DNA of 47,675 nucleotides from the NCBI RefSeq assembly GCF_001698815.1, contig NZ_LGSI01000070.1, positions 1 to 47,675 of the forward strand, read 5' to 3'. Below, piece after piece: positions 15,906-24,269 of this stretch. The notes under the pieces were generated by a model. It saw nothing but the letters and a program-made list of their open reading frames with translations, did not search any database and was not told the DNA's origin. The position numbers and the translations under genes were made by a program. The first letter of the stretch is position 1. Each line of letters begins with the position of its first letter. Origin of the DNA: Pseudomonas syringae. Its GTDB lineage: Bacteria; Pseudomonadota; Gammaproteobacteria; Pseudomonadales; Pseudomonadaceae.

Positions 15906-16838
15906 ATGGATCGTCTACTCATTACGGAAGCGTTCGTGCGTGTGGCGCAGACTGGCAGTTTCGCCAAGGCAGCAGAGCAGTTGGGCGTGACCCGTTCAGT
16001 GATTACCCATCGTGTGCAACAGCTTGAGACGTTCATCAATTCGCCGCTTTTTCATCGCAGCACCCGCCACGTCCGCCTCTCGGATATCGGTGAAGCCTAT
16101 TTTCAGGAATGCGCCGACATGGTCGCCGGCTTTCACGGCCTGACCGAAAAAATGCGCAATCAACGTTCCAACCTTACGGGTCAGTTGCGCGTCCAGGTGC
16201 TGCAAGGATTCGCGATCGATCACTTGGGCCCGATGCTGGCGGAGTTTACTGCCATGTATCCCGAGATCGAGTTCGATGTGGTGGTCAACGACCGGGTGGT
16301 CGATCCGATCGAAGAGGGATTCGACATTGCCTTCCAGATGTTCCCGCCGCTGGCCGAGCGTCTGGTGGTGCGCAAGCTGTTCAACGTGCATCGGCTGTTC
16401 TGTGCGTCTCCCGCGTATTTGCGCGAGCATGATGCTCCCGAGCATCCCCAGCAACTCAAGAATCACCGCATCGCCCTTTACGGAGGCTACCCGTCACGTA
16501 ATCGTTGGCAGTTCACTCGGGGAGAGGAGTGTGTCGATCTGACTTTGCATGGTCAGGTGCGCTCCAGTTCCGTCCATCTGTTGCGTGATTACGCCCTGAG
16601 CGGGGCTGGCATCACCTGCTTGCCGACCCTCATTGCCAGCAACGAGCTACTCACCGGGCGACTGGTGCCGATTCTTGTCGACTATCGCTTGTCATCCTTC
16701 GATTTTGCTGCCGTGTATCCCGAAACCCAACGTCGGGCCCTCAAGGTGCGGACATTGATCGACTTTCTGATCGCGCGCATCGGCGATGCGCCGGAGTGGG
16801 ATCAGGCATTGCTGGATCGCGGGATCCTGAGCCACTGA
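15906..16838 (+). CDS. LysR-family transcriptional regulator
   Basis: The protein is 310 aa from the ATG at 15906, with a strong GAGGGGAGG Shine-Dalgarno. The N-terminal winged HTH (TGSFAKAAEQLGVTRSVITH, then LETFINSPLFHRSTR) is followed by the effector domain starting at LRVQVLQGFAIDHLGP. It is in the same direction as hapA and 107 bp after it, so it is the natural candidate for a hap regulator. It may bind the dyads at 6911-7005, but there is no direct evidence. Its position next to the cluster agrees with regulatory genes reported downstream of the ACB hap genes. Confidence 0.88.
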   Translation: MDRLLITEAFVRVAQTGSFAKAAEQLGVTRSVITHRVQQLETFINSPLFHRSTRHVRLSDIGEAYFQECADMVAGFHGLTEKMRNQRSNLTGQLRVQVLQGFAIDHLGPMLAEFTAMYPEIEFDVVVNDRVVDPIEEGFDIAFQMFPPLAERLVVRKLFNVHRLFCASPAYLREHDAPEHPQQLKNHRIALYGGYPSRNRWQFTRGEECVDLTLHGQVRSSSVHLLRDYALSGAGITCLPTLIASNELLTGRLVPILVDYRLSSFDFAAVYPETQRRALKVRTLIDFLIARIGDAPEWDQALLDRGILSH

Positions 16839-16938
16839 CAGCGGAGGATGGTTCGCTGCCCTGGCGATAAAAATGGAGTGTTGGCTTGGCTGCGACCGGA
16901 GCCGGCGTAGCCGTGTTCCGTGGGCAGCCTTGCATCAG

Positions 16939-18240
16939 TTAGTGAAGCTTTAGACGAGTTTTGGTACTGCTGCCTATACGATCACCCAGCACGCGCAAGC
17001 CCGTGCGAACCAACCCGAACAGAGCGACCTGATGCATCCGGTACAGCGAGACGTAAAAGCACTTGGCTAGCCATCCTTCCACCTTGACGCTGCCCATCAC
17101 GGACCCCATCAAATTACCCACAGCGGTGAAATGGGACAGTGATATGAGTGATCCATAATCTTTATATCTATACGTAAGAGGTGTGCTGCCCTTGATTTGA
17201 GCAGCAAAGCTTTTGACCAGAAGCGACGCTTGTTGGTGTGCTGACTGTGCTCGTGGTGGAACATTGCCCAATCCCTCTCCCAGCGAGCATGCTGCACAGT
17301 CACCTATTGCGTAGATGCGCTCATCAAATGTTGTCTGGAGCGTGGGTCGAACCACTAGCTGATTGATCCGATTCGCTTCCAGACCACCCAGATCTTTGAG
17401 GAACGCCGGCGCGCAGATGCCGGCAGCCCATACTTTTAGCGTGGCAGGGATGAGGGTGCCGTCGTGGGTCTTGAACCCTTCTGCAGTCACCTCTTTGACA
17501 GCGGAGCTTGTGAGAACATCGACATTGAGCTTGGCAAGTGCCTTCTGCACCGCACCGCCAATTCGGTCCGGCAGTGCCGGAAGAACCTTGGGGCCTGCTT
17601 CCAGGATGGTGATATGCATGTCCTCGGGCTTGATGCAGTGCAGCCCATACGCCGATAACTCCAAAGCCGAGTTTCGCAGCTCTGCGGCCAGCTCGACACC
17701 TGTCGCTCCAGCCCCCACGATCCCGACCGTAATTTTTTGGTTCGCGCCGGTGTAGGCGTTCGCATGCGCTCCTAGGTAATGATTGAGCAATTGACGGTGA
17801 AAGCGCTCCGCCTGTTCGGTAGTGTCGAGAAACAGGCAGTGCTCTTGCGCGCCTTGTGTACCGAAATCGTTGGTTTTGCTGCCTATCGCGATGACCAGGT
17901 AGTCGTAAGACAAGCTTCGCTGCGCGATGACAACTTCTGAGCTTTCGTCGAGCAAAGGCGCCAGGTGAATCAGCCGTTGTTTCCGGTCGATTGCACACAG
18001 CCGACCCACTTGAAATTCGAAATCGTTCCACTTTGCCTGGGCCACATAATTGACCTCGTTTTCCGAGGTGCTCATGGAACCTGCGGCGACCTCGTGCAGC
18101 AGTGGCTTCCAGATGTGTGTCGCATTGGCATCAACCAGCGTGATCCGTGCTGTGCCCTTGCGTCCCAGGCGCTGCCCTAAACCCGTAGCGAGCTCGAGGC
18201 CGCCGGCCCCCCCTCCCACAACAACAATGTTGACTGGCAT
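16939..18240 (-). CDS. ndh: Type II NADH dehydrogenase (NDH-2)
   Basis: The protein is 433 aa from the ATG at 18240, preceded by GCAGGAGATT; the frame is open upstream to 18330 without a better start. The N-terminal FAD-binding motif VVVGGGAGGLELATGLG and the NAD-binding VGIVGAGATGVELAAEL are clear. IYAIGDCAA marks the C-terminal flavin contact. A C-terminal amphipathic region (WLAKCFYVSLYRMHQVAL) suits monotopic membrane attachment. NDH-2 oxidises NADH and reduces quinone without pumping protons. Beside a hydroquinone pathway it might also keep benzoquinone reduced; that is inference. It is divergent from the SDR gene, with a paired operator motif between them. Confidence 0.88.
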   Translation of the reverse strand: MPVNIVVVGGGAGGLELATGLGQRLGRKGTARITLVDANATHIWKPLLHEVAAGSMSTSENEVNYVAQAKWNDFEFQVGRLCAIDRKQRLIHLAPLLDESSEVVIAQRSLSYDYLVIAIGSKTNDFGTQGAQEHCLFLDTTEQAERFHRQLLNHYLGAHANAYTGANQKITVGIVGAGATGVELAAELRNSALELSAYGLHCIKPEDMHITILEAGPKVLPALPDRIGGAVQKALAKLNVDVLTSSAVKEVTAEGFKTHDGTLIPATLKVWAAGICAPAFLKDLGGLEANRINQLVVRPTLQTTFDERIYAIGDCAACSLGEGLGNVPPRAQSAHQQASLLVKSFAAQIKGSTPLTYRYKDYGSLISLSHFTAVGNLMGSVMGSVKVEGWLAKCFYVSLYRMHQVALFGLVRTGLRVLGDRIGSSTKTRLKLH

Positions 18241-18381
18241 GCGTTCAATCTCCTGCCTAAAAAAACCGGTGACGGCAACAGCAGAGCCAGGCTCGACACC
18301 ATTGCTGGCGAGAAAAATTAATCGGTGCACTCATGCCCATGCGGCCAGACACGGGCAGATTTTAGCCTGCAAAGCATGTTT

Positions 18382-18415
18382 CGCATTATGGTACAGTGGA
18401 CTGCATTGTGATACA
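18382..18415. promoter_or_regulatory. Paired 14-bp operator motif, site A (NDH-2/SDR)
   Basis: On the minus strand TGTATCACAATGCA (18415-18402) and TGTACCATAATGCG (18395-18382) start 20 bp apart. The second copy is identical to the copy at 22105-22118. The pair lies between the divergent NDH-2 and SDR starts, where it could control both genes. Confidence 0.6.
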
Positions 18416-18523
18416 AATGTCTTTCGGCGGTGAGACTGTGACGCCGAAATGGGGATCGGAAACCCCCACGATGTGAAGAGCGCATCTCCACTGAATCGCT
18501 AACGAATGAGAGGTTGAACGAAC

Positions 18524-19288
18524 ATGAACGATGAGCTGCTTGATTTTACTGATCAGGTCATCTTGATCACGGGTGGGAGTACTGGTATCGGCCGTGCTAC
18601 AGCATTGGCGTTCGCCAAACGGGGCGCGAAAGTGGTTGTTGGCGATGTTAGCGAGGAAGGTCAAAAGACTATTGAGTTGATCAAGGCCGCTGGCGGTGAG
18701 GGGTTGTACGTCAAGACCAACGTCGCCGATGCCGCCCAAGTCCGAGCGCTTGTGGACACCACAGTGAAGACCTATGGCGGTTTGCACTGTGCGTTCAATA
18801 ATGCCGGGATCTTGCCGCCGACATTGCCCTTGGCAGAACAGGATGAGGAAATGTACGACCGCGTGATGGCTGTAGACGTCAAGGGCGTGTTCCTGTGCCT
18901 GAAATATCAGATCGGGCATATGTTGAAGGCGGGCGCCGGCGTAATCGTCAATACCGCATCGGTCGCTGGCGTTATTGCCGATCCTGGAATGGCGCCTTAT
19001 GTCGCGGCGAAACACGCCGTTATCGGTCTGACCAAAGCTGCAGCGGTCGACTACGCCAAGTCAGGGATTCGGGTCAACGCACTGGCTCCCGGCTTGGTCG
19101 AGACGCCCATGACCCAACGCTGGTTAGCTGACCCCGATATGCGCGACGCGGTGTTAGCCGGGCCGCTGATGGGACGTCCTGGCAAGCCGGAAGAACTGGC
19201 GAACACCGTTCTTTACTTGTGCTCTCCGATGGCCTCCTTTGCCACAGGCCAGGTATTCATCATCGATGGCGGCCAGACCAGTCACTGA
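18524..19288 (+). CDS. Short-chain dehydrogenase/reductase
   Basis: This is a 254-aa classical SDR. The cofactor motif TGGSTGIG is at residues 16-23, with Asp41 after the second strand, which favours NAD(H). NNAG is at 92-95, and the catalytic residues are Ser146, Tyr159 and Lys163. The C-terminal IDGG motif is present and length is typical. The start at 18524 follows GAGAGGTTG. The substrate is not shown by sequence. One possibility is a secondary alcohol such as 1-(4-hydroxyphenyl)ethanol feeding into 4-hydroxyacetophenone, but this is speculative. A hairpin closes the gene at 19323-19345. Confidence 0.88.
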   Translation: MNDELLDFTDQVILITGGSTGIGRATALAFAKRGAKVVVGDVSEEGQKTIELIKAAGGEGLYVKTNVADAAQVRALVDTTVKTYGGLHCAFNNAGILPPTLPLAEQDEEMYDRVMAVDVKGVFLCLKYQIGHMLKAGAGVIVNTASVAGVIADPGMAPYVAAKHAVIGLTKAAAVDYAKSGIRVNALAPGLVETPMTQRWLADPDMRDAVLAGPLMGRPGKPEELANTVLYLCSPMASFATGQVFIIDGGQTSH

Positions 19289-19322
19289 TAGATCACCACT
19301 TGCCGTCTGACTGGCTGCCATT

Positions 19323-19345
19323 GCGCTGAAGGCATCTTTCAGCGC
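19323..19345. terminator. Convergent hairpin between SDR and LysR remnant
   Basis: GCGCTGAA (19323-19330) and TTCAGCGC (19338-19345) form a perfect 8-bp stem with a 7-nt loop. It lies at the 3' ends of two converging genes. T-tracts are weak on both sides. Confidence 0.5.
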
Positions 19346-19647
19346 TGCCCCAGGATCGACTCGATCGTTCTGATTGCAGGCGCTAGCTTACGAGCGATGT
19401 CGTGCGCTTTGGCAGTCGGTTCCATACCGCTACTCATTCGCTCGAACAACGGATCGCCAAAACGCGCACGCAACCGCGCCAGCGAGCCACTCACCGCCGG
19501 CTGGCCGACGCCAAGCTTGAGCGCCGCGCGCGAGACATTTCGTTCATCGTAAATAACCATAAAGACGACCATCAGATTGAGGTCGATCTCGGCAAAAATC
19601 CGGAGATTGATTTTCATGGGCGTCAGCGTGGGCATAGTTTGGGCCAT
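19339..19647 (-). pseudogene. LysR-family regulator reduced to its HTH domain
   Basis: About 102 codons from the ATG at 19647; starts at 19713 (inside the IclR gene) or 19617 are also possible, and none has a clear ribosome site. The readable part is a LysR winged HTH of the NodD/NahR-like type: EIDLNLMVVFMVIYDERNVS, then LGVGQPAVSGSLARLRARFG and DPLFERMSSGMEPTAKA. It ends at ILGQR with a TGA inside the hairpin at 19323-19345. The roughly 200-residue effector domain is absent. It could be dead, or a stand-alone DNA-binding protein. Confidence 0.7.
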
Positions 19648-19670
19648 CGGGTATCTGCCGAATCTATCGG

Positions 19671-20438
19671 TCAATCGGTCGAGCAAGATGAGGCATTGAG
19701 ACTGGCCTGGCATTCTTTAAGCGCCAGGATGATCGGCTCACGCTGATCGCGAATTCGCCACGACGGGCCGACCACGGTTATGGAATAAAAGCCCTGGGTG
19801 GTCTCGACGCCTATTGCGATTGAGCCGATCCCCTGACGATGCTCCTCGTGATCGAAGGCAATCCCTTGCTGACGTATATGGCGCAGGTCATCGAGCAGCG
19901 CCGGCAAGCTCAATGTATCCGAGGTGAGTGGCTCCGTTACGCCACCCAGCAGGCTGGTCACCTGCTCGTCGCTCATCTTGGACAGGCAAATCTTTCCGGC
20001 GGCAGTGCCGTACACACAGAGAAAACTGCCAACCATGGGAGCTACCCGTAACTCCTGACTGGAGACCACGGCGTGCAACATGATCAACTCGATGCCGCTG
20101 GAATAAACCAGTGCTGAAGTTTCGCCGGTGTGTTGCGCCAGTCGTTCCAAAGGCGCCCGGGCGCTGTAGGTCACGTCGAAGTGGCTGTGGGAAGCCAGAC
20201 GCATCAATGCAGAGCCCAGACGAACACCGTTCTTGCCGATATCCAACAGTTGTTCGACGGCCAACGCGTCGACCAGCCGTTGCACGGTCGAACGGGGCAG
20301 ATTACTGCGGGTGGCGATAACGCCAAGGCTCAATCCTTGAGGCTCACTCTCGAGACAACGCAGGATTCGAGCGGCCCTGGAGACAACCTGGATGCTGTTT
20401 CTTTCAACCAATTCAATTCCCATATCACTTCTCGTCAT
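19671..20438 (-). CDS. IclR-family transcriptional regulator
   Basis: The protein is 255 aa from the ATG at 20438; an alternative ATG at 20423 has GAGAAG just upstream and could be the true start. The N-terminal winged HTH (LSLGVIATRSNLPRSTVQRL) and the C-terminal IclR effector domain are both present. The latter shows YGTAAGKICLSKMS and FDHEEHRQGIGSIAIGVE. IclR proteins often regulate aromatic catabolism. It lies downstream of the outer-membrane-factor gene on the same strand and upstream of the LysR remnant. Its target is not visible. Confidence 0.85.
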   Translation of the reverse strand: MTRSDMGIELVERNSIQVVSRAARILRCLESEPQGLSLGVIATRSNLPRSTVQRLVDALAVEQLLDIGKNGVRLGSALMRLASHSHFDVTYSARAPLERLAQHTGETSALVYSSGIELIMLHAVVSSQELRVAPMVGSFLCVYGTAAGKICLSKMSDEQVTSLLGGVTEPLTSDTLSLPALLDDLRHIRQQGIAFDHEEHRQGIGSIAIGVETTQGFYSITVVGPSWRIRDQREPIILALKECQASLNASSCSTD

Positions 20439-20560
20439 TACAGGGCATCACTCGCACACTATGTGAGTCACTCGGCCAATGCCGATGCGGCCACCGTTAA
20501 CCAATGCCACCCTGTCTCGAAAACCTAGGTATCCCGCCGTCATATCAACTCCTCATTCGG

Positions 20561-22024
20561 TTATTCGAGATGGGTATCGGAATGTCTGGCACTGGCAAGT
20601 TGCGTATCGTCCCAACCGCCGCCCAGGGCGCGGTACAGCTGGACCTGACTTTGAAGCTGCAACAAGCGGTTGGAAGCGAGTTCTTCGCGCGCCGCAAACA
20701 GATTGCGCTGGGCGTCCAGGACGGGCAGAAAATTATCGACGCCGTGCTGAAAGCGATTGAGCGCTAGATCGAGGTAGGCGCTGTTGTCTTGCACCAGGTC
20801 GCGATGGGCCTGCAGTTGCTCATCGTAGATACCCGCGGAAGCCAAGCCGTCGGCAACTTCACTGAACGCGGTCTGGATACTTTTTTCATAGGCGGCCACA
20901 CGGATGTCTTTCTGGATTTCGGCGTAGTTGAGGTTCGCCTTCAGCCGCCCACCATTGAATATCGGAATATTGATCTGGGGGGCGAAGGTCCACTGGCCTT
21001 GGCCGCCGGCGAACAGATGCGACAGCTGTGCACTGGCCACGCCAGCATTCGCCGTCAAAGTGATGGAGGGGTAGAACGCTGCCCGCGCTGCACCGATGTT
21101 GGCATTTGCGGCAATTAAGTCGCGTTCCGCTGCTCTGACATCAGGCCGTTGCCGCAGTATGTCCGCAGGCAAACCGGCCGGAATGGATGCGATCATCCGC
21201 TGCGTCCAATCGCCATTGTCAGGCAGATTGGCGGGTATGTGGGTGCCGATCAACAGCGCCAGGGCGTTCATGTCATGGGCGACCCGGCGAGTGTAGGACA
21301 GGGTCTTGGTGCGTGCGGTGTCTACAAGAGTGCGTGCCTGACGCACGCTCAGGTCAGAGGTCGTGCCGGCAGAGCGGGCAGACTGCATCACGTTGAGCCC
21401 CTGGATGTAGGTGTCCATCGTCGATTGCGCGATCTGCAGCAACTGCTGGTCTGTCCGCCAGGTCAGGTAAGCGCTGGCGACACTGGCCACCAGGCCAACC
21501 TGAACGCTGTGCTGGGCTTCTTCGGTCGACAGGTAAGTCTGCAGGGCGCTTTCGTCCAGGCTCTGGATACGTCCGAACACGTCCAGCTCATAGGACGCAA
21601 CGCCGACATTGAGCTCGTAGTCGCCATAGGTCCCGTTTTTCCCGGAAATTGCCCGATCTGCCGGAAGGTGTTGTCTGCTGCCTGAGCCATTGACGTCAAC
21701 GGTTGGCGACAACTCGGAGCGCTGGATGCGATACAGCGCTCGGTAAGCATCGACATTCAAGGCCGCCTGGCGCAGGTCCCGGTTGTTAGTCAAGGCCAAC
21801 CCGATCAACTGGCGCATGGCCGGGTCGCAAAAGAATTGCTGCCAATGCAAGTCAGCGATGGATTTGGCGCTGTTGGCCGCACCTACTGATGAGGCTTTAT
21901 AACCCGGGCCTTGAGGCCAGCTCTGATCCACCGGCGCTTCGGGCCGGTGGTAAGCGGGGATCAAGCTGCAACCTTGCAGGCTGGCGCCCAGCAAAATCGC
22001 AACAATCAGTGCTTTCAACTTCAT
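20561..22024 (-). CDS. OprM/NodT-type outer-membrane efflux lipoprotein
   Basis: The protein is 487 aa and the start at 22024 encodes a lipoprotein signal with lipobox LQGC (Cys19). Two OEP repeats follow, with typical segments YHRPEAPVDQSWP, DLRQAALNVDAYRALYRIQR, VASAYLTWRTDQQLL, LRQRPDVRAAERDLIAANAN and RALGGGW near the C-terminus. It forms the TolC-like exit duct of a tripartite pump. It probably partners the HlyD and FUSC proteins encoded at 24270-27276, which lack their own outer-membrane gene. It is divergent from the TetR gene with an operator pair between them. A plausible minus-strand promoter (TTGCAC-16 bp-TACACT) overlaps the operator. Confidence 0.9.
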   Translation of the reverse strand: MKLKALIVAILLGASLQGCSLIPAYHRPEAPVDQSWPQGPGYKASSVGAANSAKSIADLHWQQFFCDPAMRQLIGLALTNNRDLRQAALNVDAYRALYRIQRSELSPTVDVNGSGSRQHLPADRAISGKNGTYGDYELNVGVASYELDVFGRIQSLDESALQTYLSTEEAQHSVQVGLVASVASAYLTWRTDQQLLQIAQSTMDTYIQGLNVMQSARSAGTTSDLSVRQARTLVDTARTKTLSYTRRVAHDMNALALLIGTHIPANLPDNGDWTQRMIASIPAGLPADILRQRPDVRAAERDLIAANANIGAARAAFYPSITLTANAGVASAQLSHLFAGGQGQWTFAPQINIPIFNGGRLKANLNYAEIQKDIRVAAYEKSIQTAFSEVADGLASAGIYDEQLQAHRDLVQDNSAYLDLALNRFQHGVDNFLPVLDAQRNLFAAREELASNRLLQLQSQVQLYRALGGGWDDTQLASARHSDTHLE

Positions 22025-22084
22025 GGTTCGTACCTGATCTTTTTAAGGTTGTGGACTGCCAGCTTGTATGCGGGGGACTTGATC

Positions 22085-22118
22085 TGTACCGTAATGCGAG
22101 AAAGTGTACCATAATGCG
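22085..22118. promoter_or_regulatory. Paired 14-bp operator motif, site B (OMF/TetR)
   Basis: TGTACCGTAATGCG (22085-22098) and TGTACCATAATGCG (22105-22118) differ at one base and start 20 bp apart. They lie between the divergent outer-membrane-factor and TetR starts, overlapping a possible promoter of the former. This is the best-conserved of the three pairs. Confidence 0.7.
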
Positions 22119-22220
22119 GCCCACGTGCAATGCTCGGCTTTTGCGATGCCGAGGTGTGTGGCGGGCTGAATGACATCCACCGGTGGCGGTAGCCGCCCAC
22201 AGGATCAGGTAACGATTGTC

Positions 22221-22826
22221 ATGGCCAGAAAAACGGTTGAAGAGTCAGAACAGACGCGTATCAGGTTGATGGAGGCGGGTGCACGGATGTTCGCCGAGTA
22301 CGGTTACGCCTATTCGACGCTTGATGACATCGCTAAATGTGCAGGTCTTAGTCGAGGTGCGGTTTATTGGCATTTCAAGGGAAAGGGGGATCTGCTGCTG
22401 TCAATCATGAACACCTCGGTATTGCCCCTGGAGGGGTCCTTCGTAAACGCGGATGATCCGACGCCAGGTTTCGAGCATTTCGCTCGCGCACTGAATGACA
22501 CGCTCAACGTCCAACATCACCGAGACTTCTGCACCATCCTGTTGAAGGACGGCGAAATCGGCGCACCGGAGTGCCCGGTGGTGCTCCGTTGGCGCGTGGC
22601 GCAGCATAACCTGCGGACCCAACTGACATTGCTCTTGACCGCTTTGGGCGGAATGTCGACGCAGCGCACAACGGTCCAGTTAAATGCGATGACTCAGCTG
22701 ATGGCGATGTCCATAACCGGGCTGGTCATCGAGTCATTACACAGTCCCGATTCCACCGAGACATTGACGGGGCCGTTCGTTCATACGTTGCAGAAACTGG
22801 TCAGTGGCGGCGCCGTCCTTGCCTGA
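22221..22826 (+). CDS. TetR-family repressor (AcrR/TtgR type)
   Basis: The protein is 201 aa from the ATG at 22221 (MARKTVEESEQTR); the frame upstream of it is not convincing. The TetR HTH lies at about residues 25-60 (GYAYSTLDDIAKCAGLSRGA, then VYWHFKGKGDLL), as in AcrR and TtgR. These respond to hydrophobic or aromatic ligands and repress efflux operons. The C-terminal part has the expected helical, hydrophobic composition. It is divergent from the OMF gene. The paired motif upstream, repeated at the pump operon and at NDH-2/SDR, is the natural candidate for its binding site. Confidence 0.87.
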   Translation: MARKTVEESEQTRIRLMEAGARMFAEYGYAYSTLDDIAKCAGLSRGAVYWHFKGKGDLLLSIMNTSVLPLEGSFVNADDPTPGFEHFARALNDTLNVQHHRDFCTILLKDGEIGAPECPVVLRWRVAQHNLRTQLTLLLTALGGMSTQRTTVQLNAMTQLMAMSITGLVIESLHSPDSTETLTGPFVHTLQKLVSGGAVLA

Positions 22827-22903
22827 CAGACCGAAATCGGCAGCGATAAATTTGCGAGCTGTCGCCGTTAGGGATGTAATGCTTTTTTTTCTGGAGTGAT
22901 CCA

Positions 22904-23695
22904 ATGTCTGATTCAAGCGACCCGGTCGAGAGTAAGCAACCCAGCATCCAGGTCATCGCCCGAGCCGCCGCCATTTTGCGTGCGCTTGGGAACAACTCTG
23001 GTGGGCTGAGTCTTTCGGCGATCGCCAACATCGTCAAATTGCCGCGCTCCACGGTGCACCGCATCATCGTTGCGTTAGAGGAAGAGCACCTGGTCGAGTC
23101 GATCGGCCCATCCGGTGGTTTTCGCCTGGGCCATGCATTCGGGCAGCTTATTCACCAGACTCAGGCCGACATCATCTCCAGTGTCCGGGAATTTCTGAAC
23201 TCCTTGTCGGCGCAGGTTCGCGAGTCGGTGTGCCTGGCGACGCTGGCGGGCGCCAAGGTCAACGTCGTGGATTGCATCATTGTCGAGCGCGAATTGCGGG
23301 TTGTCTTCTCGGTGGGCATCGAGGCTCCCGCCTATGCCACCGCAGCAGGAAAAATAATGCTGGCTGCGTTTTCCGACGATGCATTGCAAGCCATTCTTCC
23401 AAAGAAGCTTCAGGAGTTGACCGAGCACACACTGACCCGTGCCCAGCTCATTGCCCAACTGCAAGACGTTCGTCAGTCTGCCGTCGCGGTGGATGATCAG
23501 GAACACATCGAAGGCGTCTGCACCTTTGCCGTGGCACTGGAGACTTACCTCGGAAATTACTCCATCAGCATCATCGCCCCAAGCATCCGGGCCGGGCGTA
23601 ATGGTGATACGTACAAAGCGGCGCTGATGGACTGCAAGCGCGAGATTGAGAAGAAGATCGGTCGCATGTCCAAGGGCGCTGTGGCAAGTCGCTAA
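22904..23695 (+). CDS. IclR-family transcriptional regulator
   Basis: The protein is 263 aa from the ATG at 22904, with CTGGAGTG upstream. The N-terminal HTH (LSLSAIANIVKLPRSTVHRI) and the IclR effector domain (YATAAGKIMLAAFSDDAL; VDDQEHIEGVCTFAVALE) are complete. It is a diverged paralogue of the IclR at 19671-20438. It follows the TetR gene by 77 bp on the same strand and precedes the pump operon, so it may sense an aromatic acid and control hap or pump genes. Confidence 0.87.
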   Translation: MSDSSDPVESKQPSIQVIARAAAILRALGNNSGGLSLSAIANIVKLPRSTVHRIIVALEEEHLVESIGPSGGFRLGHAFGQLIHQTQADIISSVREFLNSLSAQVRESVCLATLAGAKVNVVDCIIVERELRVVFSVGIEAPAYATAAGKIMLAAFSDDALQAILPKKLQELTEHTLTRAQLIAQLQDVRQSAVAVDDQEHIEGVCTFAVALETYLGNYSISIIAPSIRAGRNGDTYKAALMDCKREIEKKIGRMSKGAVASR

Positions 23696-24058
23696 ATTCT
23701 GTTCGGCGGAGCGGCGCTAGCAGTTTTACTGCTTGTTGCGGCTCTTCCGATGTTGGCATTCCCCCTGATCTGAACCCCTGAACCCCTGATGCGTCGGCCC
23801 TGACTGGGCCGATCGCAGCATTTACTGTGCCTGCGTTTTGTTGATCCATGCGAGAACCGGACAGAACGCAAAAATTAGAAAGATGCTGAGTTGTCTCGTA
23901 TGGCGGGATGCTGTATCGTAATACGAGATTGCTCGTGATCATCCCTTTGCTGGCTCATTAGCCCCTGTTGTCCGCCCTTGGCCCATCCTCTTTAGGAAAG
24001 GGGGGCGTCGGATGATCGAGTTTTGCGTATTCAGCCTTTAACCAGAGGATCGCCTGTT
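23696..24058 (+). other. Intergenic region before the pump operon
   Basis: There is no gene here. It holds a perfect 7-bp hairpin without a T-tract (TCGGCCC 23794-23800, GGGCCGA 23806-23812) that may end the IclR transcript. It also holds the paired operator motif at 23892-23925. A Shine-Dalgarno (CAGAGGAT) precedes the DUF1656 start. Confidence 0.6.
23892..23925. promoter_or_regulatory. Paired 14-bp operator motif, site C (pump operon)
   Basis: TGTCTCGTATGGCG (23892-23905) and TGTATCGTAATACG (23912-23925) match the site B consensus at 10 and 12 of 14 positions and keep the 20-bp period. An inverted repeat TCTCGTAT (23894-23901) / ATACGAGA (23921-23928) frames the pair. A weak promoter (TTGTCT-17 bp-TATCGT) overlaps it. 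Confidence 0.6.
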
Positions 24059-24259
24059 ATGCCGCTGCACGAAGTGAGTTTTCAGGGATTGCTGGTCAGC
24101 CCGATATTCATGATGGTGCTGATTGCCGCCGCCGTGACTGTTGTGACCAGCCGAATTGTGGATCGGATCATTCCCTATTCAATGCAACGCAATGAAAGTT
24201 TGCTGGGCATGCTGCTGTTCATGTTGATCCTCGCGGGGCTGGTACGAATTACTTTCTGA
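24059..24259 (+). CDS. DUF1656 small membrane protein (AaeX-like)
   Basis: The protein is 66 aa from the ATG at 24059 (MPLHEVSFQGLLVSP). It has two predicted transmembrane helices (about residues 10-28 and 44-62), as in DUF1656/AaeX proteins that almost always precede an HlyD-type adaptor and a FUSC pump protein. It is 10 bp before the adaptor gene. The exact role of AaeX is not settled. Confidence 0.85.
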   Translation: MPLHEVSFQGLLVSPIFMMVLIAAAVTVVTSRIVDRIIPYSMQRNESLLGMLLFMLILAGLVRITF

Positions 24260-24269
24260 GAGACGAAAA

